In this document: positions 11,647 through 22,915 of the stretch, one piece after another
Position numbering within the stretch: position 1 is the stretch's first letter
Layout: each line of letters begins with the position of its first letter
DNA from: Isoetes taiwanensis
Lineage: Eukaryota; Streptophyta; Lycopodiopsida; Isoetales; Isoetaceae
Direction of reading: 5' to 3'
DNA: 64,000 nt
Assembly (NCBI GenBank): GCA_021234155.1
Contig: JAJEKV010000057.1
Span: forward strand, 5,549,821 to 5,613,820
Position numbers and translations under genes: made by a program
Notes under the pieces: model-generated
What the model saw: only the letters and a program-made list of their open reading frames with translations
Database searches by the model: none
What the model was told of the DNA's origin: nothing

Positions 11647-11968
11647 TGGGCAACTAGGAAATAATCAACACGTTGCATTAGAAGGTGATAACTATATTAT
11701 ATAAATGCATTTTCGAGGTATGAGATGCATGTTTGAGATATAGAAAAGTTGTATAACAATGTTGACAAGGAATTTGACATCATTTGTAACACTCATGGAG
11801 ATGCCCCAGGATGGAAGTGTAAATTACATCAAGTGATTTCTGCCTTGATTGAAGCCTCAAAGGACTAAGGGGAAGGCTCTCATGCTTTGTATGGGCATTG
11901 CATGAGAGGCGAGGACTGATCATCTCGCATTGTTGATGATGAACTAACTAATATTGCAAACTTCACTT
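11647..11968. other. No feature seen
   Basis: AT-rich sequence between the LTR-like segment and the inverted repeat at 11969. I see no reading frame or repeat. Confidence 0.5.
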
Positions 11969-12002
11969 TATAAACAAGGTTTAAAATGAAACGCACTTAT
12001 TT
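11969..12002 (+). repeat. Left terminal inverted repeat of the 16.9-kb element
   Basis: TATAAACAAGGTTTAAAATG and the next 14 bases match the reverse complement of 28838-28871 at 33 of 34 positions. A further AAGTGCGTTT follows at 12006-12015, and the same decamer occurs twice at the right end (28823-28832, 28842-28851). Confidence 0.8.
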
Positions 12003-12199
12003 AAGAAGTGCGTTTGGAAGATTCCTTTATAAAAATTGAAAACTTAAAAAAAACACGCAAAATAGGGAGCAAAATAGATTGTTGAGCAATTAGCATTCGG
12101 GATACGGTGCTTCGAATGGCACCCGAAAGGAAGTTGGCCATCCAACTGGGTTCGCCCAAGCGAACCCTGAGAATTCGCCCAAGCGAACCCCGAACCCAA

Positions 12200-13541
12200 G
12201 CGAAGTCGCAGACGTGGCTATGGCGGCCGGCTCACTTGGCATTCTTTGCGGGTTCGCCTGCCACCCCCTAACCCGGTTACCTGCGCAGGGCGTCGGTGGT
12301 GCACTCGCCACCCTACCGGGTTAAGCCGCTTCAGCGAATCACGGGCGGCGTGCATGATGGCAGAGCGTCGGTGCGTCGGTGGAGTGCCCGCCACCCTACC
12401 GTTCCCCAGGGATTTATCCCGGGTGGCAGGCCCACACGGTGTGGCCATTATGGCCTGGTATGGCCCGGTGGGGATGACTGCGTGCCTTTTACCGGGTTCG
12501 CCAGCGAACTGTGGTGGTAGGTCTTTCGCATAACAGCCCTATTATGGTCGCAAGTCGGTGGCAAGATCGCGTGCACTGGCACCCTACCGGGTTCGCCAGC
12601 GAATCCAGGGCCTCCGCTGCACTGACCGCTTGGTGGAGGAAATCCAACTTTCGGTCTTCTTTGAATCCAACTTTTCGGTGCTGCAATTCACGAAAAGGAA
12701 TCTATGAATTTTGAGTGTAGCCTCTCGAGTATATATTCATACCTTCGAGGCTTTTGAGTTTGTATGTGAAGCGGTGGCGCCGAGCGGTTCAAGTTCGGGC
12801 TGATCTTGAAGCCAATCTCCGCGGCAACGTCTATCCGCCAAGTGAGTTTCTATCCGCTTGGTGGGCAATTTTTTTCTTGTTCTGGTCCATATTTTGTTAA
12901 AATGTTTTATTCTAAAATGGCGTGGAAATTGCTTGATATTGTCATTTTTTCGTGGAAAATCGTTGCCATTCTTCTTGCCCATCTTGTTACAATGGTCCGC
13001 CGGGCTTGAAGACCGTTTTGCGACGTTGTGTCCCTTCTAGCGAATAATGCTCCTCCTCCTCTTCCTCCTGTGGACATCTCCAGCAATCCCCGCCTCCTCC
13101 TCCTCCTCCTCCTCTTCCCCTACTCCTTCCTCCTTTCCTTTCACCGCCGTTTAAACGATGAGTGAAAGGGAGCTTCGATTGCGTCCGTGGGCAAGTCGCG
13201 GGAACGATCGGTAGAATGGCTCACCGAGCCAAATAATGATGAAACAATGTTGGATGTGCAGATAATGATGCAAGTCGTTGCATCCAATTGTCAAGTCCTC
13301 AGAATGGACAAAAACAATGTATAATATTTTATATGAATGGGAAACAAGTAGTATAATGTGTTGCTTTATAATTCATATTTGTGTTTTGTGAAGACCCCAA
13401 TGTATCTATAGCTTTGTACTCAGGCTTGTGTTCATGTTCGACTGTACCTCAGATATCTATTCGAGATCGTCGGTGCTAGAGCAGGCGCAGTTGCTATAGC
13501 AGGAGAATGGCTGAGGTAGTCACTGGCGACTCACCGGTGAG
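12200..13541 (+). other. MULE subterminal repeats and 5' region
   Basis: At 12280-12620 there are dispersed copies of CACCCTACCGGGTTCGCCAG-like units, GC-rich and probably subterminal repeats. An AT-richer stretch with TTTT runs (12860-13000) and CT-rich tracts (13030-13140) follows. No domain-bearing frame is seen. This is likely the promoter or 5' untranslated region of the transposase gene. Confidence 0.4.
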
Positions 13542-14746
13542 ATGTCAGATGAAAATGATAGTGAGTATGACCTTCCTGACAACGAGGATGACACAATGTT
13601 GGAGGAGGACACCGGGGATAATGTAGATGACGGGTGGAACCCGCCTGGTCAGGTTGCTCCAGAAGTTACTCCCAGCCAAAATTCCCAAGAACTGCTTGTA
13701 CATGAAGTGGCCGGTGTCTACCCGGACCCAGTTCAATGGCTCCGTGTTGCCCCCCAGGGTGGTTATGCCCTCAACGAGTCTGTGTATGGGTTGATGAGGC
13801 TGTGCCTACAGGAACACTATGTTCCCCACCCGGCCGAAATAAGTGCTGCTGATCCCCTCTTGCCCCCGGTCTCGCAGAGAAGCGGGAGGCCACCCATCGA
13901 GCACCATGTCAGGTTGATGTACCGATGGGCTGCATATTGTGAGGAGTTTGCAGTTGACGATGACTCCAACGGCTGGTTGTACCGGCGCGTAACTGGGCCT
14001 CATAAGTTAGTCCCTTACGTGGAGTTTTGGAGCCAGTTGGTTGCCATGGGCCACTTGAATGGAAGCACCCATCGGTCCCCCACTGCCACGTTTGAAAAGA
14101 TTTCAGAGGAATGGGAAATTGGTCTGCGGCGCCATGGCATCCCACAGGAATACATAACTGCATGCATGGAAGTGTGCACGTGCAAAAGTGGTCGCACCAT
14201 GAAGGACAACGACTTCAACTACGCGGAGGAGACCACCGTGGACCTCCTCGAGCAAAGGGTGATTGAGCTTCAAACCACTCATCGTGTCCGTTTGGTCCAT
14301 GGACATCAACGTGTCAGGGCGGCGACGGGCGAGATTGTGGATGACTATGCCTGCCACCGATGGAGGCAACCACGCAGGAGAGGGACCCGGGGGGATAGGC
14401 AAATCAGACGGTCCCACCGCAGAGGTTGCTTGTTTCGTTTGCGGACAGTGAAAGATAATGGAAATGGTGCACGGATATACGTTAGCACCGAACACACTGG
14501 CCATGATCCTTTCACCAATGCGGAAGATTGGTCCATGCGTGCATCCCGAACTCCCTTGGCGGCCGCCGACTAGAGCTTAGAAGTATTGGAATGACCCGTG
14601 CTGCGTGGGACATCGCAAGAGCACGGGGACCACAAATACGTACGACGGTGAGCCCAGTTGAGAGAGTCACATACCGCTTCACGATGGCGCAGGAGGATGT
14701 GTGGCAATTGGCCTACCGGCAGAGAATACTCGGTAAGCTCCACTGA
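13542..14746 (+). CDS. MULE transposase, N-terminal exon
   Basis: The open frame starts MSDENDSEYDLPDNEDD and runs 343 codons, with an acidic N-terminus, then a Cys/His- and Arg-rich region (ACHRWRQPRRRGTRGDR; YVSTEHTGHDP) that resembles the DNA-binding part of SWIM-type transposases. After a frame change near 14570 the frame continues SIGMTRAAWDIARARGPQIR to about 14730, where GTAAGC (14733-14738) is a good donor. The frame change could be an indel or a small intron. ATG 13542 is the first Met in an acidic open frame. Confidence 0.55.
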
Positions 14747-14854
14747 TAAATCTTTTACTATGGAACAGTGACGTTGTTGTAGATTTATGAGAATGCTTAG
14801 TTCGCTGCGAATAGTAATGAATTTGAAGTAAATATTTTATCATTTTATGCATCG

Positions 14855-15270
14855 TAGGCGGGAGTTTGGGTACGGACTGGGAAAGCCTCGAGAGCGGGAT
14901 TGACGATTGGAAAGCCTCCGGGAAGGTGATTTTTCACCAGCCTTGGAATCCGCGATGTCGCCGAAGCCGTTGGACCGACCATGGATCCTAGTCATCCAAG
15001 ATGACAGGATGTTGGAGGCTACTGTGAGATGGAGCGCTGGCGGTGGTTGGGCCATGGATTCAACCTTCTGTACAAATCTGTGGAAGTTTCCCTTGTACGG
15101 AGCGGTTGTACCGATTGCCGGGGGTGTGGGGTACCCAGTGTTTTACATGCTATGCAGCGTGGAGGCCGACGAGGGGCACCAACGACATGCCCTCGAAGAT
15201 AGCGCCACGCCTTGTCTTCGGTTTAATGGGCACAATCAGACCGAGGTCAATCACCATTGACATGGACGGT
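14855..15270 (+). pseudogene. MULE transposase catalytic core, first part
   Basis: After an acceptor near 14858 the frame holds DWESLESGIDDWKASGKVIF and then GGWAMDSTFCTNLWKFPLYG, which carries the first catalytic Asp (AMDST) of the MULE/SWIM transposase fold, followed by VVPIAGGVGYPVFYMLCSVE. A frameshift near 15180 moves the continuation to another frame, where ITIDMDGTVERRA (about 15250-15290) would hold the second Asp. These blocks are diagnostic for the DDE core of plant SWIM-finger transposases. The enzyme is broken in this copy. Confidence 0.65.
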
Positions 15271-15363
15271 ACTGTGGAGAGACGGGCTATCACCGAGGTT
15301 GTGTCGGGAAGACTAACATTGTTGGGAAGATGGCGAAAGCGTGTATGTCGACCCGTGCATTGA

Positions 15364-15759
15364 TTGTATCAACACATTGGTAACAATAGCCTCGGTTTTG
15401 CAAAAAGGTTGCGGTGCAATGTTCTTGCATGTTGGTTCCATCGGCGTCATGGGCAAAATATCCGTTCCGCGCTGGCCGAGATGCTAAGGAAAGACGTGGC
15501 CTTGCGGCTGTCGAGGTTGATGACTGAGCCAAATGCCAACGCCTACAATGCCCAGCTGGCACAATTTCAGCTTCTCTATGGACAAAACCACATCATCCAA
15601 GGGTACTTGAATCACAACTGGTTGAATGGGGCGACGTGGGATGGTAAATGGCAGAGACACAAACGGCTGTTCAACCATGCCAACGCCGACACAACAAACT
15701 ATTGGAGTCACACCGAAAGTTTTGAAGACTCAAACCTTGCAATTGCAAAGTCAATATAA
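15364..15759 (+). pseudogene. MULE transposase core, second part
   Basis: The frame reads VLACWFHRRHGQNIRSALAE, the conserved C-W-F-H helix after the DDE strand, then a helical stretch and TTNYWSHTESFEDSNLAIAK. That corresponds to the N-T-N-N-x-x-E-S motif with a conserved Glu. It is linked to 14855-15270 by a frame change. It belongs to the same transposase. Confidence 0.65.
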
Positions 15760-15911
15760 GGATGTACACACTAGTGTCTCATCTCATTGGTTTTCGGGAC
15801 GGACGATGCAGTAGGAGGCACAATCCTAACTCGGTGCGAAGAAAGATGGAGTCTTGGTAAGTACAAAAGGGTGTAACTCTCTCGTGTGTTGGTCGTAACC
15901 TCTCTTTTTCC

Positions 15912-16572
15912 ATGCGTACCGAAGTTTGGGACGCTTATAGCACGCTCATATCCAAAGAGACATGCTTTGGTGCTCACTCCATTATCCAATCATTGCACGA
16001 TAACCCCAACGCCATCCGGTTGGAAGATGCCGCAGACGTCAGTTATCTATGGCTAGCCACCAATCGGAGGGACCGAGATACACTCAAGATATGAGGATGC
16101 GATATTGCGACGCCCATGCCCTCATGCCGTGTGCAAACATCTCATAGCGGAGACTATTTCCTTACCCCGAGCCACCCCCGCATTGTACAATGAGCTATTT
16201 CCCAACCGACAATTCATTCCGCCCATGCCTCCGCGACCGCCCGCACCAATGAACGACGTCGATGTCCTCATGCCGCTGCTACAACAATGGGATGCGTTGC
16301 TCATGGCCGAACGTCAGACTGTGCAAGCCACTATGCAAGATGCTCATGCTCTTGACCCAGGAGATGTGCGTGAAATTATATCCAAGGTTCGCAGGCAGAT
16401 ACGATTCTATAGAGACGCAGCCGGCCCCCCGGTTCACGTCTTTCATGGCGGTTACGATAGGCAGCAAGAACATGCCCGCAGTGGAGTCCACAGATGGCGT
16501 GCAAGGCCGACCGCAGCGAGGGACCAACCACCACGACCTCGCGCACGAATGAGAGGCCACACAGCAAACTGA
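15912..16572 (+). pseudogene. MULE transposase C-terminus with SWIM zinc finger
   Basis: The frame 15912-16094 ends before CPHAVCKHLI (about 16115-16150), the C-x-H-x-x-C-x-H half of a SWIM finger (C-x-C-x(n)-C-x-H family, DNA or protein binding); the first C-x-C is blurred by a frameshift near 16095. The tail is Pro- and Arg-rich (PPMPPRPPAPMNDV), ending at the stop 16570-16572. Confidence 0.6.
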
Positions 16573-16825
16573 TATGCCATCACTCATAGCATTGTCACAT
16601 AAATAATGTCGCATATAATGTTACATACATGATTACATGATTACGGAGAAAAGCTTCTAGCTAGATAGATCCCAAACAAAGACTAACAAAGGACCATCGA
16701 AGTCTTTGTTGGTACCAAGACACCCTACAATAAAGCGGCCGACTACTACGGGCCACTCACTCCTAAACAAGCCAAGACATCGCCGCACCGTGGTACCAAC
16801 CCCGGCTTATCGGTATAACAAGATC
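16573..16825. other. Spacer between transposase and Ulp1-like gene
   Basis: Convergent 3' ends of the two MULE genes. Nothing else is seen. Confidence 0.4.
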
Positions 16826-17510
16826 CTACGGGTTTGCCACACGTCCCGCACGAGGTGGCGCATGATGAAACCAATGTGCATGCCACAGGTATTGTTGTCG
16901 ACCTGCAGCGGGCACAATGCAGGCCGCACATTTGAGGCAGCACCCCATCGATGTAACACCGGTGCCCCCATTCGCCAAGACCCAAGCGGTCGCTACTGCA
17001 CAAAGAGAGTACAGTCGATCACTAGTGGCGGGCACAAATGGGAAAGACAGGGGACTAGAAACACTCACGAGTTTAAGCGCCGGTAGGTTGATGCGCTCCG
17101 AAAACCCCGCCGCGGAAGGCATGTTGTCGAAGTACCACCAGCCCACGTGATCGTCATCTCCGAGGCCTAGGCGAAAAGCGCACGCCGGCGGATCGTATGA
17201 GAGCAACAAGCATCCAATGACCATCGCGACACGCCAAAGATGTATGACTTTCGCTTCCCTTAAGTCGAGGATTGCCTCGGAATTGAAAGTAAAGCAAAGA
17301 ATCGAAAGTACTTACCCCTCGGGACGATGGGCCGTAGCACTGCACGTAGTGCACCCGGTCGGGATGCGGGTGGGAAGAAGGTGGGAGACGACTCCTCGGG
17401 AGGGACGTTTCGACACCGAACAACATAGTCGTGATAGTAACGGGGTCTATCATCAACAACTCACGACGCCCTCTCCAAGCATCCGCCGCGAACACGCTAC
17501 ATATAAGCAC
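16826..17510 (-). pseudogene. Ulp1-like cysteine peptidase (C48) remnant
   Basis: Read on the minus strand, the catalytic order of Ulp1/SENP peptidases is visible: GHWMLVALI (about 17220, His), GWWYFDNMPS (about 17140, Asp/Asn region), then about 65 residues on GTGVTSMGCCLKCAACIV (about 16950-16900), where the nucleophile Cys is expected. The first two blocks are in frames one base apart, so a frameshift lies near 17195. Family members cleave SUMO-like modifiers; MULE-borne copies are common in plants. The usual Gln before the Cys is not clear, so the assignment rests on spacing and the HW motif. Confidence 0.45.
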
Positions 17511-19190
17511 ACGCCAAATATCGATTTTGTCGATCCATACAAACTAAACATAAACCCGACACGCACCTCATCAACACTCGAATGTGCCCCTCCTCCCATC
17601 GGCCCATCGTGGGCGACGCCGAGGAGGTCGATGTTAGTCACGACGCATGCTTTGGCCCGCCCTCTTGCAATATCCAAGTCGCCGCACCATCCGGACGCCT
17701 CGCCGCAACCATGGCAAGGTGTTCTAAGTGATCCGGGCCGTAGTAGTGCGCGCGGAACACCCTAACCTCTTTCCTTAAAAGGATTTGAAGATGTAACCCA
17801 GCGGGATCCGTAAGTGCTCGGGAACTGCGGCCGACCGGCCCGTGGGCCGAGACCATCCTCGAATGGGTACACACACCGTAGCTCCAGATGGTGTGCCCGT
17901 CCGAACTCTCCGCAAAGCGGGTACATGAAAAACCCGTGCTCGGTCTCTTATCCATGCCTCGCTCCCTCGACATTGCGATCAGCGAAATGGGGAAGTCAAT
18001 GTGTGTGCCATGCCCGCGGTGCCCGCCATCGCCGCCCTCATGATATCATCGAGGACCCGGGCGACTTCTGCTGGTCAGCCTCGCCACCGCAGCGCCCCTA
18101 TGGAAGGAGGGGTGGCCATGTACGATCGGCCGGCGGGGACGGTCTCATGATCGGGGCTGGATCGGACGCGGGTCCCTACCTCGACCGAACTCTTCCCCTC
18201 GCCGCCTCGCAAGCCACTCACCTCCCCGCAATGGAGGGATCGGGTTGGAGTGTGGATGCTCGTGGCAAAGATGACTGGCCAGAACTCGGGCCGAGACTCC
18301 CCGTGATCCCTGTGGAGCTCGGCTAGCAACTCCTCCTCCGTGGGAAAATGGCCACCGATCCTCTCTCAGGCAATGGCCCGGGCCATTGAGCATAGCATGT
18401 GCGGTCCAGTCTTCTGTCGAACGCCACACTGTGCTAATTAGCTCTTACTCTAATGCGACCTTCATGATAGGGCTGCATCCTCTCAAGGCCCCGCTACCAG
18501 GCGGTGTCGGCTGGCCTCATAAAACATGGCGCCCCGGCCCTCGGGGAAGGCATCTAGGGCCGCCTCGGGGGTAAGGACATCTTTGTAAGGCGATCGTTGT
18601 TGCTCCTTGTCTCCTCGCCTCTCTATGTCGCCCGCGGCCTCCATCATACGTGCGGCTTTTGCGGGATCTTTCGACGCTTTTGCAGCCCCCTCCCCGCTTC
18701 GGACACCACTCTCTCAGAATTGCGGGGTTGCACCCCTTGGCCGGGAATGTCCATGCGTGGGCCACCATTGATCCGCATGGTGGCTCGATGGTGCCCCCTA
18801 AGCTCCATGTGGGTCAACCCCGGAACCGGTCAGCGGCGACTTCTATCCACAAAGTGTGTACACCTGTGTCTTTGTGCAAATCCACCGCATTTGGGCAGCG
18901 GTGTGGGGCCCGACCGCTCTCAACAGGCGTGACCACATGCGCACGGGCACCAAATGCCATGGTATTCCACGTCTACAAAACAAATCGGTTAACAAGCACA
19001 CAAAACATACCTAGCGGGATAAGATTTGGTGCGGTTGGGGTACCATTCAACAATGCTACCGATCGTGGGGGGACATCAAAGCCGCTTGAGCCAAATGGCA
19101 AGGGACGGCATCATCCATGCCGATTTGGGGAAGCGCCTGGGCCGGAGACATGGTCTTTGGCGGATAAATGTAGATTGCTCAAATAGATAT
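17511..19190 (-). other. GC-rich region, probably N-terminal part of the Ulp1-like gene
   Basis: GC-rich sequence with several overlapping medium frames on both strands (for example minus 17638-17973, 18145-18429). None shows a domain I recognise. Position upstream of the peptidase core suggests exons or decayed coding sequence of the same MULE gene. Confidence 0.3.
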
Positions 19191-19640
19191 CCGAATTCCG
19201 TGTGATTATGAGTCGACGTAAGAGAAGCTTTAAGAAAAAGGAGAAGCTTCAACAAATAAAAAGAAGCTTCAACAAATAAAAATAAGTTCAACGTTCAAAG
19301 AAATAAAAATAAGCTTCAACAAATATAAATAAAGCCCACCTAAGGAAACAAACTTTATTATGATGGGCAACTCTCACCAATCAGAAAGCAATAGGGATGG
19401 CAATAGGGAACCTAGATGCACTTGTACGAGCACACTTATAATTTTGTCAATGGAGCTCAAAACAAGACTCAAAATCGCTCAATGCAACTCAAAATCGTTC
19501 CAAACAAAGAAAAAAGGAAGGCGAAATACTTGTTTTTAACAGGCTAAGGAGCCACGTTCTCCAATCGATCCAACAAAGGAGCCAACAAAGTGGCCACGTT
19601 CACAATCGATCCAACTGGAGTTGCTTCTGGAGCTTCTTCT
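19191..19640. repeat. AT-rich stretch with AAGCTTCAACAAATAAA repeats
   Basis: Three to four imperfect copies of AGAAGCTTCAACAAATAAA occur at 19240-19330. The rest is AT-rich and featureless. Confidence 0.5.
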
Positions 19641-19739
19641 TGCTTCAGGAGCTCGTTCTACAGCTGCACAAGGAGCGTCCGAGCCGAAGCGCAAAAAATT
19701 CTCTAGAAAAAAATTTTGCTTCCATTGTTATAATCCTGC

Positions 19740-20235
19740 AGGGCACGATTCCATGGGCCCGATGCTCACGGGCTCACGAAACCCGGGGTGACGGCCGACA
19801 GCGTCAGCCGGTCCGCCACCCGGCCCGTAAAATGACGGTCAGACTTTCCGTGCCGAGGGTTCGCCAAGCGAACCCGGTAGCAGAACCCTAAACCCACCTG
19901 AGCGCCGTATTCCCTCGCAGCTGGGCCTGCATCGCTAACCCGGGGTTCGCCCGCCAGCAACTCCTAGGCCGGGTCCGCCCAGAACGGCCAGAGCCGCCAA
20001 GCCCTCTCCGCACTGCCAAGCCTCAAGAATCATCCCGTAGCTGGTTAGCCCCAAGCGAACCCCGTGAGGGGAGACACGCCGATCCGCCAAGCCCCCGACG
20101 CCCACGCCACGCGGGCCCTCGCGAACCAAGTGGGTTCGCCCAAGCGAATTTTCCGGGTTCGCCCGGGCGAACCCACTTGGTTCGCGAACTTGGATTCGGG
20201 AGCCAATAAAGTGCGCGTTCGGGATACCCCCAAAA
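19740..20235. repeat. Right subterminal and terminal repeats of the MULE
   Basis: Repeated GGGTTCGCC(C)AAGCGAACCC-like palindromes; 20120-20185 forms a strong hairpin and is the inverted counterpart of 12147-12195. Medium open frames here (for example minus 19935-20241) look like products of base composition. Confidence 0.55.
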
Positions 20236-20240
20236 AAGCA

Positions 20241-20580
20241 ATATTTTTAAAGCTTTTTCATTTTAAAAGAAGGGCAAAAAAAAAAAAATGCTTGTTTTAA
20301 GGAGAGAGACATTAACTTTGATAACTCAAGAAGTATTTATTGTTAAAAAACAGAAGAAAATATAGATTGTTTTTTGCAAGCTTAATAGAAGTACTAAAAA
20401 AGACAAACATTGGAAAGACAAAGAGTGTGAAACTCGAGCAAGAAAAGAGTTGTTTCAATTAAGCATTGTTAGAGAGACAAAGCTTTCAGTTTAAAAATCT
20501 TCATCAAAATAAATTATAATATTACTTAGCACATAGTTTACAATGAAAGTGGTTAAGAACTCATTCAGATAAATTTATAC
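20241..20580. other. AT-rich spacer between MULE and methyltransferase gene
   Basis: TTTCATTTTAAAAG at about 20256-20269 resembles the core of the 16.9-kb element's terminal repeat (TTTAAAATGAAA) but matches over only about 13 bases. One half-palindrome ATAAATTTATAC lies near 20570. No gene is seen. Confidence 0.3.
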
Positions 20581-20854
20581 GAGAGGTGGTTTCTTCTTCA
20601 ATCCACAGGACTCTCGCACCCTTTAAGATCCGGGCTCTTTGCGAGCTTACAAAAGAAGGGCGCCTCCTTACGATTCCAAACCTATTGGCACAGCGGTTTC
20701 TGCGGCTCGGGCACCACAGCTCCAAGTCAACAAACTCCACCTCCTCATCTCTTCTTCCCGTAAGTGGAGGTCAGATTTTACGTAAGTGCCCTTAGCATCG
20801 GCCGGCACCGTTCTTTGCTCCCGGTTTCCCGTTTTCATCGTGAAAGGATTCGCA

Positions 20855-21265
20855 AGAGCTTATCCCGGTCCCGATGAAGCTTACTTTATCCGGGTCTATG
20901 TCGACGGAGGCGACATTGGTACCGCTTAAGGGCGAAAGCTGGCCGCGGGTGCCCGATCCGGAAAAGGCATCTAGGATCCGCCTCTGCCGAGAAAACCATC
21001 AGATCAAATTATTAATAAGCCGTGGCTTCGATAATGGGACACCACAAATAGCTTTGTCGCCATTTGTGGGTCTTTAATTTCGCAAAAACAATTTGGGGAA
21101 CCGAAATGCATTGCGGGGAGGAGTCTTTTTCATTCGCGTGTTAAAATGAACCATGGTTTTTTGGCGTCCGACTGTAAAAAACCTATATGAAAATGCTCGA
21201 AAACACTCACTAAGCGGACCACCACCATGACCCTTGACGTTTGTTTTAAGCCTGCCAAGCAATAT
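20855..21265 (-). pseudogene. Methyltransferase C-terminal exons (motif I)
   Basis: In one frame I read RNAFRFPKLFLRN, then VPLSKPRLINNLI and RRILDAFSGSGTRGQL followed by TNVASVDIDPDK. K-P...L-I then L-D-x-F-x-G-S-G-T is the standard motif X/I junction of beta-class enzymes, binding S-adenosylmethionine. Two in-frame stops fall upstream; the second sits just before a CGGCAG acceptor, so it may be intronic. An upstream frame (RLVSVFEHFHIGF, about 21190) could be the expected E/F-rich motif VII-VIII block. Confidence 0.6.
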
Positions 21266-21519
21266 AGAAATTAGAAATTAGTAAAAAGAAAACAAGGAAA
21301 ATAAGTTAGCCCAGTTAGTGTGGCGGTATAAACTTATACCACGGTTGCCTTGCTGTATAAATTTATACCACGGCGGCAAGCCGTATAAATTTATACAGAC
21401 ATTGCCTTGCTGTATAAATTTATACCACGGTTGTTCCAGCCTTTAAAATTTAAACCTTAAGACAGATGTGGTATAAATTTATACCAGGGAGTTACCGTAA
21501 AACAAAAAAACGTTAATTG

Positions 21520-21935
21520 TGAAGCTTACCAAACGTTTTTGCCGGGCTTCTGCCAAGCATGCATCCGCTCCCATAGGTTTAAGCACCGACATCGTCTGAA
21601 GGTCGAATGAAAAATGATGACCCTCCAGTTTTCAGATGTCGTGACTTCTTTGAGGCCATCCAGGAAAGACCGGACTTGCACGTGAGTGAAAGCCTCCTCA
21701 TCAAAAGCGCTATCCTTTATTTTAAATCCATAAGGAATATCTGCAATGCATAATGTAAAATGTTGCTTGTCTAAAAGAGTCCCCAGCCTTGTACAATCAC
21801 CCTCAACAACCCTGTATTGGACGTCCCGACCAAATGTGGTAAATCTCTCATATGTACAGTCAAAACTGGAAGTGGCGACCTCTCTACCCTGTTCAATTGC
21901 CTTTAACCTTTGCCTCTCTTCCTTGGCCCTACTGA
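21520..21935 (-). CDS. Methyltransferase catalytic exon (motif IV)
   Basis: This exon is a single open frame of about 130 codons from an AG near 21935 to donor TGG|GTAAGC near 21532. It reads RVVEGDCTRLGTLLDKQHFT then LCIADIPYGFKIKDSAF, the start-of-strand block plus motif IV D-I-P-Y-G of class-beta DNA amino-methyltransferases (compare GDC...L...D-P-P-Y-G). After that come FLDGLKEVTTSENWRVIIFH, a helix and strand (motif V/VI region), and RMHAWQKPGKNVW. Its open state over the whole length argues for fairly recent coding constraint. Confidence 0.65.
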
Positions 21936-21975
21936 ACCAGGTTCAAAAATCCAAAGTGGGTAGCCCCTTCTTCTT

Positions 21976-22480
21976 GTTTCTTAAGAGTAATGTGAGACAA
22001 AGGCACAAACACATAACATATTTTTGCAAAACTTACCCAAACCATCGGGTTAAGCTGCGTGCTCTCGATGATACTTGTCACGTGGTACAACTTGGGTACA
22101 AAAGTTTGCACTCCTCGATCTTCTAGGTTGAGCTGCTTCATTAACTCGGCGGGCAAGTGACAATGTCTTTTCCGATCGCAAAGGGAAAAATATTGTAAGA
22201 CAAAAAGGTAGAAAAAAACATGGCATAGCAAGTGAGGCTTACGTTTTAGCTTCCTTGGCCATCTCGCCTAATGTGAATTCTTTGGCAACTACTTTTTCCA
22301 ACAAAGTAACAAATATTTCTTTGCTTTTAAGACTCAGAATCAAGGCCCGAGGGTACAATGCTCATATTTTTTGTTTTGATTCACCACCTTTCTTTGGTTT
22401 CTTTCCCGCGTCTTTAGCTTGTTCTTTGAGCTCCCCATCTTGAACATACAAAAAATTCTTTCTTGAAGATCCCACACCGT
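21976..22480 (-). pseudogene. Linker exons of the methyltransferase gene
   Basis: Exon 22250-22480 reads FTVWDLQERIFCMFKMGSSK and, after a one-base shift, LILSLKSKEIFVTLLEKVVA and EFTLGEMAKEAK up to donor GTAAGC. Exon 21976-22165 reads RHCHLPAELMKQLNLEDRGV, FVPKLYHVTSIIEST and NPMVW before GTAAGT. These helical segments follow a ParB-like part, as a helix-turn-helix or linker would. No family hit can be named. Confidence 0.4.
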
Positions 22481-22915
22481 AAAGCGGTCAAACGAAATTT
22501 AGTCTTTGAATGGCGTAAGAGGATGGGCACGGCGACTCAACACGGTATAAATTTATACCGCGGTTCGGTCATGATATAAATTTATACACAAAGTGCACGT
22601 TCACAGGTAATTTATATCGCGATTTGCACTGTGATAAATTTATATCAGAAGCCGTCAGCGCATATAAATTTATCACGTTCGTCTCATTGTATAAATTTAT
22701 ACCGCGACCGGTGCACTGTGATAAATTTTATATCGCGGCAGCTTCCGTATAAATTTATACCGCGGCCAGGCACGGTATGAATTTATACCGTCAGTAGGCT
22801 ACTACAAGATTCTAACCACGCTAAACATACTACAAAAGATTGAATTGAATCTTTTACTTACTTGACCATCTCTCGAAAAGCGAAATGAAAGTAGTTATCG
22901 TATTGTTTGACGTAC

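Larger units (their letters stand above)
12090..20240 (+). mobile_element. MULE-like transposon with SWIM transposase and Ulp1-like gene
   Basis: Both ends carry related GC-rich inverted sequence: 12147-12195 (GGGTTCGCCCAAGCGAACCC and a second copy) pairs with the reverse complement of about 20120-20185 at roughly 80% identity, and the outer 60 bp are also similar. Inside lie a plus-strand transposase with a C-terminal SWIM finger and a minus-strand Ulp1-like peptidase remnant. That gene pair is known from plant MULEs. The exact termini and the expected 9-bp target duplication were not found. Confidence 0.6.

Noticed and set aside
12090-12714. Overlapping frames on both strands near 12.1-12.7 kb as genes
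   Set aside because: They coincide with subterminal repeats and lack motifs.
16706-18326. Plus-strand frames opposite the Ulp1-like gene
   Set aside because: The plus-strand translations have no domain, whereas the minus strand shows the HW/Asp/Cys series with correct spacing.
19935-20241. Minus-strand frames in the GC-rich MULE end as proteins
   Set aside because: They run through inverted and palindromic repeats and overlap in several frames.
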